This document shows positions 1 to 6,626 of a stretch of 29,490 bases of DNA, one piece after another (positions within the stretch are counted from its first letter, which is position 1; every line of letters starts with the position of its first letter). The notes beneath the pieces were generated by a model, which made no database searches, was not told the origin of the DNA, and saw only the letters and a program-made list of their open reading frames with translations. Where the stretch lies: NCBI GenBank assembly GCA_043760535.1, contig JAYUOV010000250.1:1-29490 (forward strand), given 5' to 3'. The position numbers and the translations under genes are program-made. The DNA is from JAZKFT01 sp043760535 (GTDB taxonomy: Bacteria; Bacteroidota; Bacteroidia; Chitinophagales; Chitinophagaceae).

Positions 1-1256
1 TTATTAATGTATTATATTTAATAATATATAAGTAACTCATTTCTATTGAATTATGTGTATATTCGAGGATGAAAAAGTTTAAGCGTAGCAAGGCTATCGG
101 TTTTTTTGATGAAGATTTTCGATTGACTAAATTAACTGAGCTGGGCGACCCACTGCATCGCCTGACACAAGGTATTGATTTTGAGATATTTAGAAAAGTA
201 CTTGAAGAAAAACTACATGTAGAACCACAGGGGCAAGGGGGCAGGAAACCCTACGACTATGTATTACTTTTTAAAATTTTGATCCTACAGCGGTACTATA
301 ATCTCTCAGATGACCAAACCGAATATCAAATATGTGACAGATTGAGTTTTATGCGATTTTTAAAACTATCCCTCGCTGACGACGTACCCGATAGTAAAAC
401 CATCTGGCATTATAAAGAGCGATTGATAGATTTGGACTTGATAACACCCCTGTTTGCTTTATTTATTGATGCCCTCACAGCCCTGAAACTCATTATACAT
501 GAAGGAAAAATAATAGACGCCAGTTTTGTGGAAGTACCCAAACAGCGTAATAGCAGAGAAGAAAATAAAGAGATAAAACAAGGTAATATACCAGAGCAAT
601 GGGCGAACCAGCCCAATAAACTGGCACAAAAGGATACCGATGCCAGATGGACAAAGAAACATGATGTTAGTTATTATGGATATAAAAACCATACAATATG
701 CGACCAGAAAAGTAAACTGATAACGGCATTTTGTGTAACCGATGCATCGGTACACGATAGCCAAACGATGGAAAAGCTACTTACTCAACTGGATGAAAAT
801 CAAGCTATTTATGCTGATAGCGGTTATGTAGGTACAGATCTGGAAAAGCGATTAATAGAAAATAAAAAAGTGACACCTAAGATAATGGAAAAAGGTTATA
901 AGAATAAACCATTGACAGAGCAGCAGCAAATGAGTAACAAAGAAAAATCTAAAATCAGGGTACGGGTTGAGCATATATACGGCTTTGTGGAAAACAGCAT
1001 GAATGGTTCATTTATACGAAGCATTGGCATAAAAAGAGCCACGGCCATCATTGGGCTTATGAATTTGACCTACAACATGTTCCGTAAAATCCAAATAAGC
1101 TAAGTAGTGGGGATACCTATGCCCAGTCGTTAAAAAAGTAGTTTAAAATCAGAAAAAAGAACGCTAAAACAGAAAAACAAGAGTAAAAAGAAAATAACAT
1201 ATTAAAATAAAATTGTAACTTAAAATGCGGCACTTACAAAATATGGGTTTTTAGAG
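1..1256 (+). mobile_element. IS5-family insertion sequence, left end probably outside the window
   Basis: One transposase gene (69-1103) is flanked by AT-rich non-coding DNA. The right boundary is inferred: from about 1257-1261 the sequence switches abruptly into the interior of an MmeI-like methyltransferase gene, while the 153 bases after the transposase stop match nothing in that family. I found no convincing terminal inverted repeat within the 68 bases before the transposase, so the left end and target duplication probably lie upstream of base 1. The exact ends are not determined. Confidence 0.5.
69..1103 (+). CDS. IS5-family DDE transposase
   Basis: This 344-residue protein has the length and layout of a complete IS5-family transposase and would catalyse cut-and-paste movement of the element. 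The N-terminal DUF772-like region (about 40-125) contains the family signature GGRKPYDYVLLFKIL and an LSDDQTEY segment. The catalytic triad is readable as D150 (GKIIDAS), D250 (YADSGYVG) and E301 (RVRVEHIYGFVE). No frameshift or internal stop is seen, so the enzyme may be active. It sits directly upstream of a methyltransferase gene that has lost its 5' part, which suggests the element caused that damage. The IS5-family assignment is firm; the subgroup is not determined. Confidence 0.93.
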   Translation: MKKFKRSKAIGFFDEDFRLTKLTELGDPLHRLTQGIDFEIFRKVLEEKLHVEPQGQGGRKPYDYVLLFKILILQRYYNLSDDQTEYQICDRLSFMRFLKLSLADDVPDSKTIWHYKERLIDLDLITPLFALFIDALTALKLIIHEGKIIDASFVEVPKQRNSREENKEIKQGNIPEQWANQPNKLAQKDTDARWTKKHDVSYYGYKNHTICDQKSKLITAFCVTDASVHDSQTMEKLLTQLDENQAIYADSGYVGTDLEKRLIENKKVTPKIMEKGYKNKPLTEQQQMSNKEKSKIRVRVEHIYGFVENSMNGSFIRSIGIKRATAIIGLMNLTYNMFRKIQIS

Positions 1257-3047
1257 ATGCCCTATAGAGAATTACGTTTATTGGAATTAGAAATTTTAAG
1301 AGCATCTAATAAAACAGGGCAAAGAGTATTTGACGTTAGAGAAATTATTTGGCTTGACGTTGATATGATGTGCGGAATTGAGTATGAAGAATTTCCTGCA
1401 AGGATAGCCGAAGTTGCGATGTGGCTTATTGACCACCAAATGAATATGCAAATTAGCAATGAATTTGGGCAATATTTTGTTCGTTTGCCTTTGAAAAAAT
1501 CTGCAAAAATTCTACATGGAAATGCTTTGCAGATAGAATGGAATAGTTTAATTAAAAATCAACCTATTGAAATTGATGCTAATGAAACCACTTTAATATT
1601 AAATGAACCTGAATTTGAATATCAAACAATAAATATTAAAACCAAAAACCTTACAATTATTGATGAAAGAAAATCAACTACAGATAGAATTGAAATTAAA
1701 AATACGTATGATTATATTTTAGGAAACCCACCGTTTATTGGTTCTAAAATAATGACACAAATACAGAGAAATGAAGTTACCAATGAATTTGGCAACATAC
1801 AAGGCGCTGGAGTTTTGGATTATGTGACTGCCTGGTACATTAAAGCTGCAAAATTGATTCAAAATACAAAAACAAAAGTGGCATTTGTTTCTACCAATTC
1901 TATTGTACAAGGCGAACAGGTAGGAATTTTATGGAATGTTTTACTTAAAATGTACCATATTAAAATTCATTTTGCTCACCGAACTTTTAAATGGAGCAAC
2001 GAAGCAAAAGGAAATGCAGCCGTTTATTGTGTGATAGTTGGCTTTGCTATCGAAGATACTACTAACAAAAGTATTTTTGAATATGAAGATATTAAAGGCG
2101 AAGCCCACGAACTGAAAGCAAAAAATATCAATCCGTATTTAATTGATGCGAAAGATATTTTAATTGGTAAACGAAGAAAACCAATTTGTAATGTACCTGA
2201 AATAACATTTGGTAGTATGCCAAATGATGGCGGTAATTTTTTATTTACAGATAAAGAAAAGAATGAATTTGTAACGAAAGAACCAAAATCAGAAAAGTTT
2301 TTTAAACTTCTTATTTCGGCTTACGAATTTCTAAATGGTCATAAACGTTGGTGTTTGTGGCTTAAAAACGCAAATCCAACTGAATTGAAAGAAGCAAAAC
2401 TTGTAACTGAACGAGTTGAAAATGTGAGAAAACTAAGAGCCGAAAGCACAAGACAAGCAACCCAAAAGCTTGCAGCTTTTCCTACCTTGTTTGGAGAAGA
2501 TAGACAGCCTGAAAGTGATTATGTTTTAATTCCAAGAGTATCATCTGAAAACAGAAAATATATTCCAATGGGTTTCTTCAATGAAAACTCTATCGCAAGT
2601 GATACCTGTTTATTTATTGAAGGTGCAAAACTTTATCATTTTGGAGTTTTAATGTCAACAATACATATGGGTTGGGTTAAAACCGTTTGCGGACGATTAA
2701 AAAGCGATTTCAGGTATTCTAATGAAATTGTTTACAACAACTATCCTTGGCCAGAAAATCCAAACGAGAAACAAATAAAAGCCATAGAAACAGCATCACA
2801 AAAAGTATTAGACACAAGACTGCAATTTCCAAATAGTTCACTTGCCGACCTTTACGACCCATTGACAATGCCACCAACTTTGGTAAAAGCACACAACGAT
2901 TTAGACAAAGTAGTGGATTTGGCTTACAGACCGCAAGCATTTACAAGCGAAGCCAACAGAATGGTATTTTTATTTGAGCTATACGAAAAATATACGGCAG
3001 ACCTTTTTACAAAAGAGAAACCGAAAAAAACAAAAAAGATAGCTTGA
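1257..3047 (+). pseudogene. 5'-truncated MmeI-like class I DNA methyltransferase
   Basis: This open frame encodes 596 residues that look like the C-terminal two thirds of the roughly 900-residue class I SAM-dependent DNA methyltransferases of the MmeI/type IIG group. Family similarity starts abruptly at YRELRLLELEIL, which normally follows the SAM-binding motif I. Motif I and the whole N-terminal helical (in some members nuclease) region are absent. Still present are the IEYEEFPARIAEVAMWL segment, the amino-methyltransferase motif IV NPPF (157-160), the target-recognition region, and a complete C-terminus with YNNYPWPENP and DLYDPLTMPP. The frame is open only back to 1224, and that extension shows no motif I. 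Without the SAM site it is unlikely to be active. I infer that insertion or deletion at the IS5 boundary removed the 5' end. Confidence 0.8.
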
Positions 3048-3085
3048 CAATGACGAGAAACATACGGACAACAAGAACGCCAGTA

Positions 3086-3282
3086 CCTAACAGGCGGTTT
3101 GGCAATATGGCGGGGCGACGAATATATTCTCATCTTTTTGTTCGCTATCAGCAGCAGTCCGGGCTTGACTTTTACTATTGAGCTTTAGTTGTTATCTTCA
3201 TCATTAGTAATTCTATTCAGCAGCGGTTACAGGCTGACGATTTTCAAATACCGCCATATCGCCAATCCGTGTCCGTTGTAAG
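3086..3282 (+). repeat. Long imperfect inverted repeat, attC-like
   Basis: Starting about 40 bases after the methyltransferase stop, a 19-base arm (3095-3113) pairs with 3251-3269 at 17 of 19 positions across a 137-base spacer. Outside the arms lie an AAC-containing end (around 3088-3091) and a GTT-containing end (around 3275-3278). This mirrors the R''/L'' and L'/R' layout of integron attC sites. Position directly behind an ORF also fits a gene-cassette site. No integrase is in the window, so the function is inferred only. The 310-base gap 3048-3357 holds this element and the hairpin at its right edge. Confidence 0.4.
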
Positions 3283-3305
3283 CAAATAAAATTTGCTTAC
3301 AACGG
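3273..3305. repeat. Perfect 15-bp hairpin with AAA loop
   Basis: CCGTTGTAAGCAAAT (3273-3287) is followed by AAA and then its exact reverse complement (3291-3305). It overlaps the right end of the attC-like repeat, as if that end had been duplicated in inverted orientation. No T-tract follows on either strand, so it is at best a weak terminator. Confidence 0.6.
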
Positions 3306-3357
3306 CTCTTAGAATGTTAAATAATATGTGTTACAATACAAATAAAAATATTACTAC

Positions 3358-4038
3358 ATGATAGATAAGAAAAAGCCAATGACTGAGCAGGAAAGCCTGG
3401 CTTTGATTACGCAAATGATACAAAAGGCCAAGAGCCATTTTCATGAAAGCGGCACTAGTGCCATTTTGTGGGGTAGTGTAATAGGCTTCTGCGGTTTCTT
3501 TAGTTTTTGCGAAAAGTATTGGAGCTGGGATATAAAGTTTGATGTTTGGATATTAGCTTTAATAGGCATTATACCACAGGTTTGGCTTAACATACGAGAC
3601 AAGAAGCGCAGGGTAGTAAAATCTCACGAAGAAAATGTAATTGATGCTATTTGGTTTGTATATTCCATTAGCATTTTTGCCCTGCTATTTTACGCAAATG
3701 TAGTGCCAGAGGCATCTATAAAGTTATTTGCATCAGACGGTATTGAGCTGTATAAGAAAAATATACAAACAGGAGAACTTACTCCCTTTAAACCTTATAT
3801 TTTAAGTACCTCTTCATTGCTTATTTTACTGTACGCCATACCTACAATGGCTACCGGCATGGGCAAAAAATTTATGCCTATGACTGTTGGTGCTATTTTA
3901 TGTTATGGTTTTTTTGTAGCCTCATGTTTTACATCTTCCACATGGGATTCATTGCTTAATGGATTGGCCGCAATTTTTAACTGGTTTATCCCCGGCCTTA
4001 TTTTACGCAATCGCTTTCTTAAAGCTAAAGGCCGCTGA
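3358..4038 (+). CDS. Six-helix membrane protein of unknown function, paired with a winged-helix regulator
   Basis: The 226-residue protein begins with a charged, cytoplasm-like segment of about 30 residues. Six probable transmembrane helices follow at about 35-52, 62-80, 97-116, 147-168, 174-192 and 198-217. No catalytic motif is recognisable. Its stop overlaps the start of the next gene by one base (TGATG), so the two are probably translationally coupled. Small integral membrane proteins encoded with an HTH_34-type regulator are common in Bacteroidota, where the pair is presumed to sense or adjust membrane state, but no specific role can be given. Upstream (3306-3357) is AT-rich without a clear TAnnTTTG element. 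Confidence 0.8.
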   Translation: MIDKKKPMTEQESLALITQMIQKAKSHFHESGTSAILWGSVIGFCGFFSFCEKYWSWDIKFDVWILALIGIIPQVWLNIRDKKRRVVKSHEENVIDAIWFVYSISIFALLFYANVVPEASIKLFASDGIELYKKNIQTGELTPFKPYILSTSSLLILLYAIPTMATGMGKKFMPMTVGAILCYGFFVASCFTSSTWDSLLNGLAAIFNWFIPGLILRNRFLKAKGR

Positions 4039-4331
4039 TGTTTAAAGACCTTGACCCCATATTGCATTCGCAGCTAAGGCTGGCCGTTATTTCTTTACTA
4101 ATTAGTGTAAAGGAGGCGGAGTTTACTTTTTTAAAAGAAAAAACAAACGCCACCGCAGGTAACCTTAGTGTACAAATAACCAAGCTGAAAGATGCTGGTT
4201 ATGTAGATGTAACCAAGCAATTTAAAGACAACTATCCGCTTACAATTTGTAAGATAACACACAAGGGCATCGATGCTTTTGACCTCTATGTGAAAGACTT
4301 ACAGGCGTACTTAGTAAAACCAGTAGGCTAG
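4038..4331 (+). CDS. Winged-helix DNA-binding protein (HTH_34, MarR/ArsR-like)
   Basis: This 97-residue protein is a single winged-helix domain. It has an N-terminal LDPILHSQLRLAVISLL helix, a helix-turn-helix around 28-60 (FTFLKEKTNATAGNLSVQI, then LKDAGYV) and a wing at about 60-75 (TKQFKDNYPLTICKITHKG). This matches the small stand-alone HTH_34 family (PF13601) of transcriptional regulators. It follows the membrane-protein gene with a 1-nt overlap and so is probably co-expressed with it. It may regulate its own operon or relay a signal from the membrane partner. No ligand pocket or metal-site residues are evident. Confidence 0.85.
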   Translation: MFKDLDPILHSQLRLAVISLLISVKEAEFTFLKEKTNATAGNLSVQITKLKDAGYVDVTKQFKDNYPLTICKITHKGIDAFDLYVKDLQAYLVKPVG

Positions 4332-4420
4332 TTTATTGTAACTTCAGAAATCCTTTCCCCTCGCTGTTTAGATTGCGTAGTTTTTCTTTTATTAACCCAG
4401 CGAAAGCCGTACCCTGATGG

Positions 4421-4486
4421 AGCGACATTGGCGAACGTTGTAAATCCCGTAGCATTACGGGACTCCGTTCAACTGTGAGCTACTAT
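4421..4486 (+). repeat. Dispersed structured repeat, copy 1
   Basis: This 66-base segment is 62/66 identical to the reverse complement of 19804-19869. It contains nested inverted repeats: TCCCGTA (4445-4451) pairs with TACGGGA (4456-4462) around GCAT, enclosed by GAACG (4433-4437) with CGTTC (4466-4470). A CGGGCTTTTTT run (from 4487) follows, so a transcript from the upstream operon could end here. The rest of the intergenic interval 4332-4592 shows nothing else recognisable. Confidence 0.75.
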
Positions 4487-4592
4487 CGGGCTTTTTTAGA
4501 CTGCGAATAATAAACAGTTTTAGTTTAGTGGGTGAGGATTTCTAAACCTTATTATTCTTAAACAAGGTATTTTGTAAATGCCACCCTAAAAA

Positions 4593-5131
4593 TTACCGTA
4601 CTCTAAAATTGAATTTCCCAGTAATAATCCCGGTTGCTTTTTTATCCCATATTTTAAATGATACCTTATACATATCCACGCCTGGCGTTTTGGTATTCAC
4701 TGTGGCCCTAATGGTTATAATTTTGCATCCTCTGCCGAAAGGCCGGTACTGTCATATTCTATAAACAAATCTTTGGCATCTAACAAAACAGTACCATCGC
4801 TTCCGGTCACTTTATCCGAAGCTCCTGTAAACGATTTGCCATCTATTTTTATCCAGCCGGTATCGGCCATTACGGTGCAGGAAATTTTTTGGTTCAGATC
4901 TAAAACATTGCTATCCACCACGGTTCCATTGTCTATACTTAGGTAAGCCCTGCTCACTTTTACATCTGAGGCTTGCAGTTCTATATCATTTTTAATAACA
5001 GCACCTGTGAGGCTGCCAGCATCTTGCGAACTAACAGTTTTGGTAGTAGTGCCGTTATCTGTTTTGCCAACAGAGCAATTGAATTCTTAACCAGATAAAA
5101 TAGATGCCAATACAAGCAGTAAAAAAAACAT
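4593..5131 (-). pseudogene. Broken small lipoprotein gene, family unrecognised
   Basis: Read on the minus strand from the ATG at 5131, the product begins with a signal-peptide-like MFFLLLVLASILSG and then meets TAA where a lipobox cysteine would be expected. The same frame continues (EFNCSVGKTDNG onward) to a TAA at about 4715. Near 4718, adding one A to an A-run would carry the reading on for about 40 residues, ending in GKFNFRVR at 4593. A GTG at 4957 gives an 80-residue intact subframe, which is probably not a real start. Together this looks like a roughly 175-residue secreted lipoprotein with two lesions. Sequencing error cannot be excluded, since one lesion is in a homopolymer. Confidence 0.5.
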
Positions 5132-5296
5132 TTTGTCATATCTGTAATTTTGAAACAAAATAGCAGTTGTTAGCTGATTCCATAAGCCGTTTCTTGTTTT
5201 AAATTGAGTTCAATTTATATCCGGCACTTTGTGTTGATCTTTTATCCGGCTTGTAACACCGTAAACTAAAACTTTGCAAGCCATATATTTGCCGCC

Positions 5297-6001
5297 ATGG
5301 CTCAAAAAAAACTCATCCGTTTTGCGGCAATAAAAGCATTTACCAATGTGCTGGAATACCCTACAGGTATGCAAGGGCAATGGCCTGCTTTTTTTAAAAA
5401 CGAAAATACGCTTGTGCTGGAGCTAGCCTGTGGTAAAGGCGAATATGCTGTAGGCTTGGGTAAAATGTTTGCTGAAAAAAATTTTATTGGCCTGGATGTA
5501 AAAGGCAACCGTATATACATTGGAGCCAAACAAGCCCTTGAAACCGGGTTAGCTAATGTGGCTTTTCTCCGTACCGAAATAGATAAAATAACCAATTATT
5601 TTGCCGAAGGCGAAGTAGCTGAAATCTGGATCACCTTTCCCGACCCGCAACTGCGACTCAGCAAGGCAAAGAAGCGACTTACACACCCACGTTTTTTAAG
5701 ATTGTACCAAAAAATATTACAAACAGGCGGCAAGGTTAATTTAAAAACAGATTCGCCGGTATTGTACCAGTTTACCAAAACAGTAATTGAACTTTACGGC
5801 CTGAAAATAGTTATGGATTATACCGATGTGCACAAACAGGCAACCGAGCCGGAACTGCTACAGATTAAAACACATTACGAAGGATTAGACATTTCTGCGA
5901 GTGGCCGCATACATTACCTGCAGTTTGTATTGCCAGCCGGGGCTTTGCCAGATAAGGACGAACAATTAAAACAAATGATTAGTGAATACGAACATCATTG
6001 A
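5297..6001 (+). CDS. trmB: tRNA (guanine-N7-)-methyltransferase
   Basis: This 234-residue enzyme would use SAM to form m7G46 in the tRNA variable loop. The SAM-binding motif I is LVLELACGKGEYAVGLG (39-55), followed by acidic GLD at 65-67. The family signature WITFPDPQ (111-118) and the KKRLTHPRFL segment (126-134) correspond to the TrmB motif. The length is normal. It heads a compact plus-strand operon: the next gene starts 20 bases before this stop. A TATATTTG sequence (5284-5291) lies just 5 bases before the ATG, and AAACTTTG (5269-5276) is a near-consensus alternative. Either could be a Bacteroidota -7 element giving a very short leader. Confidence 0.95.
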   Translation: MAQKKLIRFAAIKAFTNVLEYPTGMQGQWPAFFKNENTLVLELACGKGEYAVGLGKMFAEKNFIGLDVKGNRIYIGAKQALETGLANVAFLRTEIDKITNYFAEGEVAEIWITFPDPQLRLSKAKKRLTHPRFLRLYQKILQTGGKVNLKTDSPVLYQFTKTVIELYGLKIVMDYTDVHKQATEPELLQIKTHYEGLDISASGRIHYLQFVLPAGALPDKDEQLKQMISEYEHH

Positions 6002-6191
6002 GGGCATCGATTTTTATTATAACGAATTCGGGTATGTGGTGCTTACCGAGAAATACCATCTCGATAAAGGCTACTGCTGCGGTAATGGTTGCCGCCACTG
6101 CCCGTTTAATTTTGAGGCTGTACCTGAGCCCAAAAGAAGCGAAATGCTATCTTTAAAAAATGAAAGCAAAGGAAAATTCCAAACCACTTAA
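5982..6191 (+). CDS. DUF5522 small cysteine-rich protein
   Basis: This 69-residue protein carries the signature YCCGNGCRHCPF (31-42), with C32, C33, C37, H39 and C40 as likely metal ligands. This is characteristic of the short DUF5522 family widespread in Bacteroidota; its biochemical role is unknown. The start overlaps the end of trmB by 20 bases, and the stop lies 32 bases inside the next gene, so the three genes form one translationally coupled operon. The link to tRNA modification and DNA repair is by neighbourhood only. Confidence 0.85.
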   Translation: MNTNIIEGIDFYYNEFGYVVLTEKYHLDKGYCCGNGCRHCPFNFEAVPEPKRSEMLSLKNESKGKFQTT

Positions 6192-6558
6192 GTCTTCCAA
6201 AAAAAATACTGAAACTGCTACACCAAAACAACATTCTTTTTTTGAAGATGTATGGGATGTGGTACGTCAAATACCAAAGGGGCGTGTTACCAGTTATGGT
6301 GCGGTGGCCAATTACCTGGGAACAAAAATGAGTGCCCGTATGGTAGGCTGGGCCATGAATGCAGCCCACTACGCACAACCACCTGTGCCGGCACAACGTG
6401 TGGTAAACCGAAACGGAATGCTAACTGGTAAAGCCCATTTTTCCACACCAGATGCCATGGAAAAAATGCTAAAAAAAGATGGGGTAAAGGTGGAAAACAA
6501 TACGGTGATAGATTTTGGAAAATTGTTTTGGAACCCGGCTGATGAGTTGGGGTTATAA
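6160..6558 (+). CDS. Alkyltransferase-like protein (MGMT-fold, no active-site cysteine)
   Basis: The 132-residue protein is the DNA-binding C-terminal domain of the O6-alkylguanine-DNA alkyltransferase family (Ada/MGMT). Family features seen are IPKGRVTSYGAVA (38-50, with nucleotide-flipping Tyr46), SARMVGWAMNA (58-68, with arginine finger Arg60) and VPAQRVVNRNG (76-86). In active MGMT the last motif is PCHR with the alkyl-accepting cysteine; here it is P77-A78-Q79-R80. It therefore cannot accept alkyl groups and belongs with the ATL proteins, which bind O6-alkylguanine and flag it for nucleotide excision repair. The first 25 residues are lysine-rich and probably disordered. It is the last gene of the trmB operon and is followed by a strong terminator. 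Confidence 0.9.
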   Translation: MKAKENSKPLKSSKKNTETATPKQHSFFEDVWDVVRQIPKGRVTSYGAVANYLGTKMSARMVGWAMNAAHYAQPPVPAQRVVNRNGMLTGKAHFSTPDAMEKMLKKDGVKVENNTVIDFGKLFWNPADELGL

Positions 6559-6574
6559 AGTTTTAGAACATTAA

Positions 6575-6602
6575 AGAGGGGCCACTATTTAGTGGCCCCT
6601 CT
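6575..6602. terminator. Bidirectional terminator between convergent genes
   Basis: A perfect 13-base arm (6575-6587) and its complement (6590-6602) surround a TT centre. The stem is GC-rich (GGGGCCAC core). It lies 16 bases after the alkyltransferase-like gene and 24 bases beyond the end of the convergent TonB-dependent receptor gene, so it can serve both. U-tracts are weak. Confidence 0.85.
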
Positions 6603-6626
6603 TGGTATTAAAAATATTCGTTTTAA

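Noticed and set aside
1224..1256. Upstream extension of the methyltransferase frame as its true N-terminus
   Set aside because: Only 11 in-frame codons precede the ATG before a stop and none resembles SAM motif I.
4421..4500. Riboswitch or T-box leader
   Set aside because: The structured segment is followed by a convergent broken gene, not by a metabolic gene in the same direction, and a second inverted copy shows it to be a dispersed repeat.
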